Shown: piece by piece, positions 50,459 through 64,000 of the stretch
How positions within the stretch are numbered: position 1 is the stretch's first letter
Layout of the letters: each line of letters opens with the position of its first letter
Source: Alphaproteobacteria bacterium
Lineage (GTDB): Bacteria; Pseudomonadota; Alphaproteobacteria; Micropepsales; Micropepsaceae
NCBI GenBank assembly: GCA_018971835.1
Contig: JAGWZW010000001.1
Coordinates: 31,488-95,487, forward strand
DNA length: 64,000 bases
Reading direction: 5' to 3'
Notes under the pieces: model-generated
The model's input: the letters and a program-made list of their open reading frames with translations, nothing else
What the model was told of the DNA's origin: nothing
Database searches by the model: none
Position numbers and translations under genes: made by a program

Positions 50459-52114
50459 ATGGCCGGACCGCAATTTGTCTATGTAATGAAGGGGTTGTCC
50501 AAGACCTACCCCGGCGGGCGGCAGATCCTGAAGGACATCTGGCTCAGCTTCTACCCCGGCGCCAAGATCGGCATCGTCGGCGTCAACGGTGCAGGCAAGT
50601 CCACCCTGATGCGCATCATGGCCGGGCAGGACAAGGAATTCACCGGCGAAGCCTGGGCGGCCGACGGTGTCACCACCGGCTACCTGCCGCAAGAGCCGCA
50701 ACTCGATCCGGCCAAGGACGTGCTCGGCAACGTCATGGACGGCGTGGCCGCCAAGAAGACGCTGGTGGACCGCTTCAACGAGATCGCCGCCAATTATTCG
50801 GACGAGACGGCCGAGGAGATGGCCGAACTGCAGGACAAGATCGAGGCCGCCGGCCTCTGGGATCTCGATTCCCAGGTCGAAATGGCGATGGACGCCCTGC
50901 GCTGCCCGGAGCCGGACGCGGATGTGTCCAAGCTCTCCGGCGGCGAGCGGCGCCGCGTGGCGCTGTGCCGTCTGCTGCTGGAGGCACCGGACATCCTGCT
51001 GCTGGACGAACCGACCAACCATCTGGATGCGGAATCGGTGGCGTGGCTGGAGCAGACGCTGCGCGAATACAAGGGCTGCGTGATCCTCGTCACCCACGAC
51101 CGCTACTTCCTCGATAATGTCACCGGTTGGATCCTGGAACTGGATCGTGGCCGCGGCATTCCGCATGAGGGCAACTACACCAGCTTCCTCGGTGTTCAGG
51201 AAAAGCGCCTGATCCAGGAAGGCAAGGAAGCCGAGGCGCGCGAACGCACCTTGGCGCGTGAGCGCGAATGGATTGCCCAATCGCCCAAGGCGCGGCAGGC
51301 CAAGTCCAAGGCGCGTATTAATGCCTATGAGGATCTGCTGGCCAAGTCGCAGGAGCAGCGCTCCGGCCCGGCCCAGATTCTTATTCCGGTGAGCGAGCGG
51401 CTGGGCAATGTGGTGGTCGAGGCCGAGGGGCTTTCCAAGGCCTATGGCGACCAGCTCCTGTTCGAGAATCTCACCTTCAAGCTGCCGCCGGGTGGCATTG
51501 TCGGCGTCATCGGGCCGAACGGCGCGGGCAAGACCACGCTCTTCCGCCTGCTCACCGGGCAGGAGAAGCCCGACAGCGGAATCTTGCGCATCGGCGATAC
51601 GGTGCATATGGGCTACGTCGATCAATCGCGTGACTCGCTCGATCCGAATAAGACGGTGTGGCAGGAAATCTCCGGCGGCACCGATATCCTCGAATTCGGC
51701 AAGCGCACCATGAACTCCCGCGCCTATGTCGGCGCCTTCAATTTCAAGGGTGGCGACCAGCAGAAGAAGGTGGGCCTGCTCTCGGGCGGCGAGCGCAACC
51801 GCGTGCATCTTGCCAAGCTGTTGCGCGGCGGCGCCAACCTTTTGCTGCTCGACGAACCGACTAACGACCTCGACGTCGAAACCCTGCGCGCGCTCGAAGC
51901 TGCGCTGGAAGATTTCGCTGGCTGCGCCATGATCATCAGCCATGATCGCTGGTTCCTAGACCGCATGGCCACGCACATGCTGGCCTTCGAAGGCGAAAGC
52001 CATGTCGAATGGTTCGAGGGCAATTTCGAGGAGTACGAGGCCGACAAGAAACGCCGCCTCGGCATGGATGCCGACACGCCCCACCGCATCAAGTACAAGC
52101 GGTTTGCGCGATAA
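50459..52114 (+). CDS. ettA: energy-dependent translational throttle protein EttA (ABC-F)
   Basis: VYVMKGLSKTYPGGRQILKDIWLSFYPGAKIGIVGVNGAGKSTLMRIMAG; two ABC domains; DKKRRLGMDADTPHRIKYKRFAR C-terminus. Confidence 0.96.
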   Translation: MAGPQFVYVMKGLSKTYPGGRQILKDIWLSFYPGAKIGIVGVNGAGKSTLMRIMAGQDKEFTGEAWAADGVTTGYLPQEPQLDPAKDVLGNVMDGVAAKKTLVDRFNEIAANYSDETAEEMAELQDKIEAAGLWDLDSQVEMAMDALRCPEPDADVSKLSGGERRRVALCRLLLEAPDILLLDEPTNHLDAESVAWLEQTLREYKGCVILVTHDRYFLDNVTGWILELDRGRGIPHEGNYTSFLGVQEKRLIQEGKEAEARERTLAREREWIAQSPKARQAKSKARINAYEDLLAKSQEQRSGPAQILIPVSERLGNVVVEAEGLSKAYGDQLLFENLTFKLPPGGIVGVIGPNGAGKTTLFRLLTGQEKPDSGILRIGDTVHMGYVDQSRDSLDPNKTVWQEISGGTDILEFGKRTMNSRAYVGAFNFKGGDQQKKVGLLSGGERNRVHLAKLLRGGANLLLLDEPTNDLDVETLRALEAALEDFAGCAMIISHDRWFLDRMATHMLAFEGESHVEWFEGNFEEYEADKKRRLGMDADTPHRIKYKRFAR

Positions 52115-52152
52115 GGTTTCGGCCCGGAATTGGATTAGATTTTTTGAATAGA

Positions 52153-52185
52153 AGAAGGGCCGGAGCGCCCCGCCCCGGCCCTTCT
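52153..52185. terminator. strong hairpin between ettA and the small minus-strand ORF, probable terminator
   Basis: Perfect 11-bp stem AGAAGGGCCGG/CCGGCCCTTCT, 11-nt loop; followed by GAAAAC rather than a T-tract. Confidence 0.55.
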
Positions 52186-52207
52186 GAAAACTCCCCTCGC
52201 ATCGTGA

Positions 52208-52288
52208 TCAGTGAATCAGACCGAACACAACTGCGGCCAAAAACACAAAGACGAGACTTACGGCGAGCGACTGTAGTTCGCGGGTCAT
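52208..52288 (-). CDS. 26-aa single-TM small protein
   Basis: MTRELQSLAVSLVFVFLAAVVFGLIH; GGAGGG Shine-Dalgarno 4 nt upstream of ATG (plus-strand ccctcc 52293-52298). Confidence 0.55.
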   Translation of the reverse strand: MTRELQSLAVSLVFVFLAAVVFGLIH

Positions 52289-52486
52289 GTGTCCCTCCAT
52301 GCTCTTTGAGCAAAACCAGTCTGCCTCGGAAAAAGAACTTCGGAAAGCCCAAAAAATGCTTGCGTCGAAACAATGTTTCGCCGCATTTCGCACTGCGATA
52401 TCAGGGAAGTGGCGGAAATCGTGGCTTTTCCGAGAGCCTGCACAAACGCTCCGTATGCGATTGAATAAAGTTCTGCGTACGGATAA

Positions 52487-56149
<3,663 letters not shown>

Positions 56150-56170
56150 TTTGTCCTAATGCTTGCGGCC

Positions 56171-56896
56171 ATGTCCATCTGGGGAAAACTGGGCGGGGCC
56201 GCCGCCGGATTTCTGCTCGGCGGCGGGCCGATCGGCGCGCTGCTGGGCGCCTTTGCCGGCCACATGCTGTTCGACCGCGACGACCTGCCGGCGGGCGAGA
56301 GCGCCGATGCGCCGGGCGTGGTCTTCACCATCGCCATCATCGCGCTGGGCGCCAAGATGGCCAAGGCTGACGGTGTCGTCACCAAAGACGAGGAAGATGC
56401 CTTCAAGCGCATCTTCCGCGTGCCGCCGTCGGAGGAGGCGAACGTCCGGCGCATCTTCAACCTGGCGCGACAGGACACCGCCGGCTTCGAGGTTTACGCC
56501 GCGCAGATTGCGCGCCTCTTCCGGGGAAACCCGGCGATCCTGGAAGACGTGCTGGACGGGTTGTTCGAAATCGCCAAGGCGGACGGCGTGCTGCATCCCG
56601 GCGAACTGGCCTTCCTCGAAGGGGTGGCCGACATCTTCGGGTTCACCCCGGGCGAGTTCCGCCGTATCCGGGCCTCCCATTTCGGGCCGGACGCCGCGGA
56701 CCCCTACGCCATCCTCGGCGTGGCGCACGATGCCAGCGACGACGAGATCAAGCGCACCTATCGCATGCTGGTGCGCGAGAATCATCCCGATAGTCTGATC
56801 GCGCGCGGCGTGCCGGAGGAGTTTGTCAAGCTCGCCAACGACAAGCTCGCCGCCATCAACACGGCCTATGAACGGATTGTGAAGGAGCGGAAGTAG
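56171..56896 (+). CDS. DjlA-like TerB + J-domain co-chaperone
   Basis: Glycine-rich N-terminal hydrophobic segment, TerB-like middle, DPYAILGVAHDASDDEIKRTYRMLVRENHPDSLIARG (HPD). Confidence 0.88.
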   Translation: MSIWGKLGGAAAGFLLGGGPIGALLGAFAGHMLFDRDDLPAGESADAPGVVFTIAIIALGAKMAKADGVVTKDEEDAFKRIFRVPPSEEANVRRIFNLARQDTAGFEVYAAQIARLFRGNPAILEDVLDGLFEIAKADGVLHPGELAFLEGVADIFGFTPGEFRRIRASHFGPDAADPYAILGVAHDASDDEIKRTYRMLVRENHPDSLIARGVPEEFVKLANDKLAAINTAYERIVKERK

Positions 56897-56979
56897 CAAA
56901 AGACGAGCAGGAGGCCGGGCGGCATTTGTCGCCGCACCAGTAGATGCGCTAGCTTCCCGCGCATTCTGGGAGGGCTGCC

Positions 56980-59900
56980 ATGCGCGCGTTGAAACTCTTC
57001 GTCATTGCTGCTGCTACGCTTTTTGCCGCGCCGGCCTTGGCCACCGCGGTGAACTCGTCGCTCTATGCCGGCCTGCAATGGCGCCAGCTGGGGCCCTTCC
57101 GCGCCGGTTGGGCCACCGTGGTGGCCGGGGTGCCCAATCAGCCCAATACCTTCTATTTCGGCGGCGCCGGTGGCGGCGTGTGGCGGACGGACAACGCGGG
57201 GCGCACCTGGCGGCCGGTGTTCGAGCATGGCCCGGCGGCGGCCATCGGGGCGCTGGCCGTGGCGCCCTCCGACCCGAACGTGATCTATGTCGGCACCGGC
57301 CAGGCGACGCCGCGCTACGATATCGGTGCCGGTTACGGCGTGTTCAAATCGACAGACGGCGGCGCGCACTGGCAATCGCTCGGCCTCAAGAATACCCGGT
57401 ATATCGGGCGCATCTGGGTCGATCCGCGAAACGCCAATGTGGTGCTGGCGGCGGCGCAAGGCCATTTCTTCGGGCAGAGCCCCGATCGCGGCATCTACCG
57501 CAGCACCGACGGCGGCAAGACGTGGAGCCATGTGTTGAAGATCGACGACCGGACGGGCGTGGTCGATCTCACGGCCGATCCGGGGAACCCGAAAATCCTG
57601 TTCGCCGCCGCCTGGGAGGCGCCGCAATATCCCTGGCTCAGCTATTTCAAGCCTGTGGCCGGTCCCGGCAGCGCGCTCTACAAATCGACGGATGGCGGGG
57701 TGACGTGGAAGCGGCTATCCGGCGGCGGCTGGCCCACCGGCGCGCTCGGCCGCATCTCCGTCGCGGCGACGCATGTGGGCAGGGCGACGCGCGTGTACGC
57801 CACGCTGGATGCGGGCAAGCAGAGCGGGCTCTACCGCTCCGACGACGGCGGCGCGCACTGGGCGCGCGTCAATCCCGAGGATGCCTTCACGGATTGGTAT
57901 TTCAGCCGCGTCACCATGGAGCCGAACGATCCGAACGTGGTCTATCTCGTTGGCCAGTCGATGCGCCGCTGCACCGACGGCGGCCGTCATTGCACCATTA
58001 TCAAGGGCTCGCCGGGCGGCGACGACTATCATTTCATCTGGATCAATCCCGCGCACCCCGATCACATTGCCACCGGCTCGGACCAGGGCGCGGTGGTGAG
58101 TGTGGACGGCGGCAAGACCTGGTCGAGCTGGTACAACCAGCCGACGGCGCAATTCTACCACCTCGCCGCCGACAACCGCTTTCCCTACTGGATCTATGCC
58201 GGCCAGCAGGACAGCGGCACGGTGGCCATCGCCAGCCGCAGCGATTACGGCACGCTGACCTTCCGCGATTGGCATCCAGTCGGCGGCGACGAGCGCGATT
58301 ACGACATCCCCGATCCCGTCGATCCGATGATCGTCTATGGCTCGGGCCTCGGCGGCCATGTCAGCAAATGGGACGGCCGCACCGGGCAGGTTGCCGACGT
58401 CACGCCCTGGCCCGAAGACGATTACGGCAAGCGGCCGACCAAAACCAGATACCGCTACATGTGGATGACGCCGCTGGTCGGTTCGGCCACAGGCAAGCCC
58501 GCGCTCTATCTGGGCGCGCAGGTGCTGTTCCGCACCGAAGACCGCGGCAAGAGCTGGAAGGTCATCAGCGGCGATCTCACCGGCAAGGTGGACGGCGCCA
58601 AGAATTGCGATGGCGATGTCACGCTGGCCGAGGCGAAGGATTGCGGCTATGGCGTGATCTCGGCCATAGCGCCTTCGCCGCGCCATGCGGATGAAATCTG
58701 GGCCGGCACGGACGACGGGCTGATCCAACTCACGCGCGACGGCGGTGCGCATTGGCAGAACGTTACACCGCCGGACATTCCGCTTTGGGGCAAGGTGCGC
58801 GCCATCGATGTTTCGGCGCTGCAGGATGGCGTCGCCTACGCCGCCGTCGATACCCATCGCATCGACGTCTTCCAGCCTTTGCTGCTGCGCACGCGCGACT
58901 ACGGCAAGACCTGGCAGAAGATCGATGCCGGGCTGCCGGCCAATCATCTGACGAGCGTGGTGCGCGCCGATCCGGTGAAGCCGGGGCTGCTCTATGCCGG
59001 AACTGACGCAGGCGTATTCGTCTCCTTCGACGATGGCGATCACTGGCAATCGCTGCAGCAGAATCTGCCCACGGCCTGGGTCACCGATCTGCTGGTGCAC
59101 GGGAACGACCTGATTGCCGCCAGCGAGGGCCGCGGCATCTGGGTGCTGGACGATGTTTCGCCGCTGCGCGGAATGCGCGCCGAGATTGCTGCCAAACCGG
59201 CCTATCTGTTCGCGCCCGCCCAGGCTTTCCGTGTGTATCCCGACAACAACAAGGACACGCCCCTGCCGCCCGAAACGCCAGTGGGACAGAACCCGCCCGC
59301 GGGTGCGATTATCGATTACTGGCTGGGCGCGAAGACGAAAGGCCCCGTGACACTCGAGATCCGCGACAATGGCGGCCAGGTCATACGTCGTTTCGCCAGC
59401 AACGAACCGGAGAAGCCGCCCAAGGCCGAGCGCTACTTCGCCGAGGACTGGACGCGGCCGCCGGAGGCGCTTTCCGCTGCGCCGGGCATGCATCGCTTTG
59501 TCTGGAATCTGCGTTATCCGCGGCCGGAGGCGATCGGATACAATTATTCCATCGCCGCGGTGTGGAGCGAAGGGACGCCGGTCAATCCCGCCGGCGCCTT
59601 CGTGCTGCCGGGCGATTATACCGTGGTGCTGACTGCAGGCGGCGAAAGCTATTCGGTGCCGCTCCATGTCGCTGAAGACCCGCGCGTGAGCGCGAGCATG
59701 GACGACCTCAGGGCTTCGCTCGTCCTGTCGCAACACCTCTATCAATCGCTGGCGCGCGCGCGGCAGGGCTATGGCGAAATGGCAGCCGTGCGGCACCAAC
59801 TCGATGCCCGCTTTCCGGCAAAGGCGAAGAACGCCCAGGCCGACGCGGTGCGCGCCGCCCTGGGCGAGGATGCGCAGTTCGAAGCCGCGAGCGCGGCTCT

Positions 59901-60141
59901 GGCGTCGCTCGAAACCGCGCTGGAATCGGCCGATGTCGCTCCGACCGCAGCGCAGGATGCGGACATGGCGCGCGCGCTCGCCGTGCTCGATAAAGCCGAT
60001 GCAGATTGGACCAACGCGAAAGCCGGCGCGCTCGCGGTATTGAATGCCGCGCTCGAAAAGGCGCAAGAAAGGCCGATCACGATTCCTCCGCCCGATAAGC
60101 TGGATGTCGAAGCGCCCGATCCGGGGCAGGATCTGCCCTAA
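56980..60141 (+). CDS. exported BNR/sortilin (VPS10)-like beta-propeller protein
   Basis: Signal peptide MRALKLFVIAAATLFAAPALA; repeated S/TDGGxxW blades (KSTDGGAHWQSL, RSTDGGKTWSHV, KSTDGGVTWKRL, RSDDGGAHWARV). Confidence 0.88.
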   Translation: MRALKLFVIAAATLFAAPALATAVNSSLYAGLQWRQLGPFRAGWATVVAGVPNQPNTFYFGGAGGGVWRTDNAGRTWRPVFEHGPAAAIGALAVAPSDPNVIYVGTGQATPRYDIGAGYGVFKSTDGGAHWQSLGLKNTRYIGRIWVDPRNANVVLAAAQGHFFGQSPDRGIYRSTDGGKTWSHVLKIDDRTGVVDLTADPGNPKILFAAAWEAPQYPWLSYFKPVAGPGSALYKSTDGGVTWKRLSGGGWPTGALGRISVAATHVGRATRVYATLDAGKQSGLYRSDDGGAHWARVNPEDAFTDWYFSRVTMEPNDPNVVYLVGQSMRRCTDGGRHCTIIKGSPGGDDYHFIWINPAHPDHIATGSDQGAVVSVDGGKTWSSWYNQPTAQFYHLAADNRFPYWIYAGQQDSGTVAIASRSDYGTLTFRDWHPVGGDERDYDIPDPVDPMIVYGSGLGGHVSKWDGRTGQVADVTPWPEDDYGKRPTKTRYRYMWMTPLVGSATGKPALYLGAQVLFRTEDRGKSWKVISGDLTGKVDGAKNCDGDVTLAEAKDCGYGVISAIAPSPRHADEIWAGTDDGLIQLTRDGGAHWQNVTPPDIPLWGKVRAIDVSALQDGVAYAAVDTHRIDVFQPLLLRTRDYGKTWQKIDAGLPANHLTSVVRADPVKPGLLYAGTDAGVFVSFDDGDHWQSLQQNLPTAWVTDLLVHGNDLIAASEGRGIWVLDDVSPLRGMRAEIAAKPAYLFAPAQAFRVYPDNNKDTPLPPETPVGQNPPAGAIIDYWLGAKTKGPVTLEIRDNGGQVIRRFASNEPEKPPKAERYFAEDWTRPPEALSAAPGMHRFVWNLRYPRPEAIGYNYSIAAVWSEGTPVNPAGAFVLPGDYTVVLTAGGESYSVPLHVAEDPRVSASMDDLRASLVLSQHLYQSLARARQGYGEMAAVRHQLDARFPAKAKNAQADAVRAALGEDAQFEAASAALASLETALESADVAPTAAQDADMARALAVLDKADADWTNAKAGALAVLNAALEKAQERPITIPPPDKLDVEAPDPGQDLP

Positions 60142-60560
60142 ACCGCGTAGCTGGAAAGCAGCAGGCTCGTCTCCGAGCCGGCGATGCCCTTGATCTGGCG
60201 GAGGCGCTGCAGCGCCTTGTCGAAGGCTTCGAGGCTTTCGGTATTGAGTTCGAGCACCAGATCCCAGCGGCCGTTGGTGGTGTGGATGGCCGCGATCTCG
60301 GGATAACCGCGCAACTGCTTGATGATGCGCTCGGCCCGCTCGCCTTCGACCGCGATCATGGTGATGGCGCGGATGCGCGGACCTTCGGCGCCGGCACGCA
60401 GGCGAACGGTGAAGCCCAGCAGCGTACCTTGCGCCAGCATCCGGTCGATGCGGTTCTGCACGGTACCGCGCGAGACGCCGAGCGCCTTGGCGAGGGCGGC
60501 AACGGGCGCGCGCGCGTCCTCTCGCAGGAGCGCGATCAGGCGGCGGTCAGTGTCGTCCAT
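60138..60560 (-). CDS. Lrp/AsnC-family transcriptional regulator
   Basis: MDDTDRRLIALLREDARAPVAALAKALGVSRGTVQNRIDRMLAQGTLLGFTVRL. Confidence 0.93.
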   Translation of the reverse strand: MDDTDRRLIALLREDARAPVAALAKALGVSRGTVQNRIDRMLAQGTLLGFTVRLRAGAEGPRIRAITMIAVEGERAERIIKQLRGYPEIAAIHTTNGRWDLVLELNTESLEAFDKALQRLRQIKGIAGSETSLLLSSYAV

Positions 60561-60570
60561 GTTTTGCCCA

Positions 60571-60624
60571 TTCTGTCATTTTGCCGACGTTGTGTGTCAT
60601 TATGACAGAAAATACGACATTTTA
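60571..60624. promoter_or_regulatory. candidate Lrp-family operator array
   Basis: TTCTGTCAT (60571-60579) / ATGACAGAA (60602-60610) inverted repeat, nested 13-bp palindrome TGTCATTATGACA (60595-60607), further half-site GACATTTTAC. Confidence 0.55.
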
Positions 60625-60716
60625 CAGCAGGTTGCTGGCTTTTCGTTAGCAGCCTTGCGGCGGATCATGATTCCAGCAGCGGCGGCGCACGTCGCGACCG
60701 TTACGAGGGATGAATG

Positions 60717-61613
60717 ATGAACCGCAAGCCGACGATTATGATCACCGATGCCGGCCATTTCGAAGTTTCCTATGTCATCAACCCGTGGATGACGCCCGAC
60801 GCCTGGTCGAAGGACCGCGAGGGCTATCGGCAGAAAGCGCTGGCAGCGTCGAATGCGCTCAAGGCGGCGCTGGAAGCAGCCGGCGCGGACGTGCTGAAGA
60901 TGGACGGTGCCGCTGGCCTGCCCGACATGGTGTTCCCCGCCAATGCGGGCATCGTACTCGACCGCCGCATGCTGGTGGCGCGTTTCCGCTATCCCGAGCG
61001 CCGGGGTGAGGAGGAATTGTTCCTTGAATTCTTCCGTGGCCTCAAGGCACGGGGGCTTCTGGATGTCGTCGAGCAGTTCCCCGAAGGCGTGTTTCAGGAA
61101 GGCGCGGGCGATTGCATCTGGGATGCGGGCCGCGGCCATTTCTGGGCCGGCTTCGGTCAGCGCTCGGTGCGCGAATCGATCCCGGTGATCGAGCGGTTTT
61201 TCGCCGCGCCGGCGGTGCCGCTGGAGTTGATCTCCGAGCGCTTCTATCACCTCGATGTCTGCTTCCTGCCGCTGTCGGGCGGTGAGGTGGTCTATTATCC
61301 CTCCGCCTTCTCCGAAGCTGCGAGGGATACGATCCGCGCCATCGTACCGCCCGAGCAGTTGATCGAGGCGAGCGACGAGGATGCCGCCGGTTTCTGCGTC
61401 AATGCCGTGAACATCGGCCGCAATATCGTGATGGCGACGCCGCCAGCGCGGCTGAAGGCGGTGCTGGCCGAGCGCGGTTATACCGTTCTGCCCGTGGATC
61501 TCGCGCCCTTCATGATGTCGGGCGGCGCGGCCTATTGCATGACACTCAGGCTCGACCGCGCGCACGAAACTACGAGCGCCGCGCCTGTCCTTGCTGCCCG
61601 CGCCGCGTCCTGA
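60717..61613 (+). CDS. DDAH/arginine-deiminase-like amidinotransferase-superfamily hydrolase
   Basis: PDMVFPANAGIVLDRRMLVARFRYPERRGEE, FYHLDVCFLPLSGGEVVYYPSAF, FMMSGGAAYCMTLRL catalytic Cys. Confidence 0.85.
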   Translation: MNRKPTIMITDAGHFEVSYVINPWMTPDAWSKDREGYRQKALAASNALKAALEAAGADVLKMDGAAGLPDMVFPANAGIVLDRRMLVARFRYPERRGEEELFLEFFRGLKARGLLDVVEQFPEGVFQEGAGDCIWDAGRGHFWAGFGQRSVRESIPVIERFFAAPAVPLELISERFYHLDVCFLPLSGGEVVYYPSAFSEAARDTIRAIVPPEQLIEASDEDAAGFCVNAVNIGRNIVMATPPARLKAVLAERGYTVLPVDLAPFMMSGGAAYCMTLRLDRAHETTSAAPVLAARAAS

Positions 61614-61631
61614 TCGCCGAAGGAGGACGAT

Positions 61632-62894
61632 ATGGCTCTTTCCACCCCAAAGCCCATGAACGACAGCCATCCGGTTTCAACGGCCGATTTCATCGCGCTG
61701 GAGAACCGCTACGGTGCCGCGAACTACAAACCGCTCGATGTCGTGCTGACGCGCGGCGAGGGTGTCTATGTCTGGGATGTGGAGGGCAAGCGCTATCTCG
61801 ATTGCCTGTCGGCCTATTCGGCGGTCAACCAGGGCCATTGCCATCCCAAGATACTGGCGGCGCTGAAGGCGCAGGCCGAACAGCTCACGCTCACCTCGCG
61901 CGCCTTCCGCAACGATCAGCTTGGACTCTTCTATGAAGAGCTGTGCGCGCTCACCCATTCGCACAAGGTGCTGCCGATGAATTCGGGCGCCGAGGCAGTG
62001 GAAACCGCGCTCAAGGTCGCGCGCAAATGGGGCTACGAGGTCAAGGGGGTGCCCGAGGGCCTGGCTGAGATCATCGTCTGTGCCGACAATTTTCACGGCC
62101 GCACGCTGTCGATCGTGGGTTTCTCCACTGATCCCTCGGCGCGTCACGGCTTCGGGCCGTTCGGGCCGGGCTTCAAGGTCATTCCGTTCGGCGATGCCAA
62201 GGCGCTGGAAGCGGCGATCACCCCCAATACCGTGGCGTTTCTGGTGGAGCCGATCCAGGGCGAGGCCGGCGTCATCGTGCCGCCCGCGGGCTATTTCAAG
62301 AAAGTGCGCGAGCTGTGCACGCAGCATCGCGTGGTGCTGATCCTCGACGAAATCCAGACCGGCCTCGGCCGGACCGGCAAGCTGCTTGCCGAGGAGCACG
62401 AGGGCATCGAATCCGACCTCACGCTGATCGGCAAGGCGCTCTCCGGCGGCTTCTATCCGGTATCGGCGGTGCTTTCCAATGTCGAGGTCATGGATGTTCT
62501 GAAACCGGGCGAGCACGGCAGCACCTTCGGCGGCAATCCATTGGCCTGCGCGGTGGCGCGGGCGGCGCTGCGCGTGCTCACCGAAGAAGGCATGATCGAG
62601 AATGCGGCGAAGATGGGCGCGCGGCTGCAGGCCGGCCTGCGCGCCATTAACAGCGACGTTGTCAGGGAGATTCGCGGGCGCGGTCTGATGGTCGCCGTAG
62701 AGCTTCAGCCTCATGCCGGCGGTGCGCGGCGCTATTGCGAAGCGCTGAAAACGCGGGGCCTGCTCTGCAAGGAGACGCACGGCCACACGCTGCGCATCAC
62801 GCCGCCGCTGGTGATCACGGCGGCGCAGGTGGACGCGGCGCTGACGGAGTTCGAAGGCGTCTTCGCTGGTGCGGGATTGGCGGCCCACGCCTGA
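61632..62894 (+). CDS. rocD: ornithine aminotransferase
   Basis: [115 protein letters not shown]. Confidence 0.95.
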   Translation: MALSTPKPMNDSHPVSTADFIALENRYGAANYKPLDVVLTRGEGVYVWDVEGKRYLDCLSAYSAVNQGHCHPKILAALKAQAEQLTLTSRAFRNDQLGLFYEELCALTHSHKVLPMNSGAEAVETALKVARKWGYEVKGVPEGLAEIIVCADNFHGRTLSIVGFSTDPSARHGFGPFGPGFKVIPFGDAKALEAAITPNTVAFLVEPIQGEAGVIVPPAGYFKKVRELCTQHRVVLILDEIQTGLGRTGKLLAEEHEGIESDLTLIGKALSGGFYPVSAVLSNVEVMDVLKPGEHGSTFGGNPLACAVARAALRVLTEEGMIENAAKMGARLQAGLRAINSDVVREIRGRGLMVAVELQPHAGGARRYCEALKTRGLLCKETHGHTLRITPPLVITAAQVDAALTEFEGVFAGAGLAAHA

Positions 62895-63066
62895 GCGCCG
62901 CAACAGGTCAGTCGTGGCGCGGCCGCCTTTGCACACGAACGCGTGATTATGCGCCCTATGGCCGCCAAAGCAGGGCAATTTCATTTGCCTAGGTCGAGAT
63001 GTTCCCCCTAAGAATCGCGGGGTCCGGCGCGCCGTCCTGCGCCGCTCCGCTTGAGGGGATCTTCGA

Positions 63067-64000
63067 TGAAACGCGCCTATCTTCTCTTTGCCACCACAGT
63101 CCTGGCTGCCACGATCGCTTCCGCCACAGCGGCGGACGCGCCCAAGGCCGGACAGTCGAAAGCAGAAACCGGCAAGTCCTTCTTTTCGCCGACGGAAAGC
63201 AAAACCGGCGGGTCGGTGACGGTCGAGGGTCATACCATCGATTATCAGGCAGTGGCGGGTACCATTGTCGTACATCCCAAGGGCTGGGACGATGCGCCCC
63301 AGGAAAAGGACAGCAAAAACACCGATGCCGAAGCGTCGATGTTCTACGTCGCCTATTTCAAGAAAGGCGTGAAGCCGGGCGAACGGCCCATCACCTTCCT
63401 CTACAATGGCGGCCCCGGCTCCTCGACGGTGTGGCTGCACATGGGCGCCTTCGGCCCCAAGCGCGTGGTGACCAAGGACGATACGCACACGCCGGCGGCG
63501 CCTTATGGCCTCGTCAACAACGATTACAGCCTGCTCGACGCCAGCGATCTGGTCTTCGTCGATGCACCGGGCACGGGCTTCAGCCGCATCGCGGGCAAGG
63601 ATAAGGAAAAGGCATTCTACGGTGTGGACCAGGACGTCCATGCCTTCGCCGAATTCATTCAGGCGTTCGTTTCGAAATACAATCGCTGGAACTCGCCCAA
63701 ATACCTGTTCGGGGAAAGCTATGGCACGCCGCGCTCGGCGGTGCTGTCCGACCAGCTCGAAGAGAATTACAACATCGACCTCAACGGCGTGATCCTGCTT
63801 TCGCAGATTCTCAATTTCGACCTCAGTGTGGACGGGCCGGAAACCAATCCGGGTATCGACACCGCATACGAAGTCGCGTTGCCGACCTATGCGGCCACGG
63901 CCTGGTATCACCACAAGCTTCCCGGCAATCCCAAGGATCTCGATGCGCTGGTGCAGCAGGTGGAGCGTTTCGCGATGGGGCCGTATGCCTATGCGCTGTC
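63067..64000 (+). CDS. peptidase S10 (serine carboxypeptidase)-like, truncated by window end
   Basis: Signal peptide MKRAYLLFATTVLAATIASATAADA; PITFLYNGGPGSSTVWLHMGAFGPKRV; LFGESYGTPRSAVL nucleophile elbow. Confidence 0.9.

Noticed and set aside
52450-52483. TCCGTATGC / GCGTACGGA inverted repeat downstream of the oxoprolinase gene as a terminator
   Set aside because: 9-bp stem with a wobble, 16-nt loop and no U-tract; insufficient support.
57715-60066. 783-aa minus-strand ORF opposite the BNR propeller gene
   Set aside because: Shadow ORF from high-GC codon bias; the plus frame has clear repeats and signal peptide, the minus frame has no recognisable domain.
61677-63914. 745-aa minus-strand ORF spanning rocD and the S10 peptidase
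   Set aside because: Crosses two well-supported plus-strand genes; shadow ORF.

Overview
Gene-dense, high-GC alphaproteobacterial-type chromosome segment (genus not resolved from sequence alone). In order: (1) glycogen/alpha-glucan locus (glgP 3' end, DUF2934 protein, glgA, glgB, glgX, malQ) and a glycerate 2-kinase; (2) a Calvin-Benson operon with red-type form I RuBisCO (cbbL-cbbS-cbbX-cbbF-cbbP-cbbT) divergent from cbbR; (3) an amine/polyamine-type catabolic set (APC permease, aldehyde dehydrogenase, Tat-type FAD dehydrogenase, Rieske oxygenase); (4) a Wzy-type exopolysaccharide locus resembling the holdfast system (deacetylase, phosphoglycosyltransferase, WecG/TagA GT, flippase, two GT2, polymerase, GH10 glycosidase, FAD oxidoreductase, ATP-grasp, Wzc-like protein); (5) a transaldolase-phosphoglucose isomerase fusion; (6) metA with a structured leader; (7) a fatty-acid oxidation enzyme, MBL hydrolase, two beta-barrel-like proteins, an FNR-type regulator, EttA, 5-oxoprolinase, a DjlA-like protein, a BNR/sortilin-like propeller, an Lrp-regulated arginine/ornithine module and a truncated S10 peptidase. 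Most notable: a compact SAM-I-like four-way-junction RNA upstream of metA with a plausible translational switch; two perfect CtrA boxes (TTAA-N7-TTAA) at the exopolysaccharide locus; a 117-bp palindromic repeat carried in frame inside the 5-oxoprolinase gene; and a 26-codon membrane-protein ORF with a strong Shine-Dalgarno. No rRNA, convincing tRNA, CRISPR array, transposase or prophage was found. All homology calls are by motif recognition; no database search was run.
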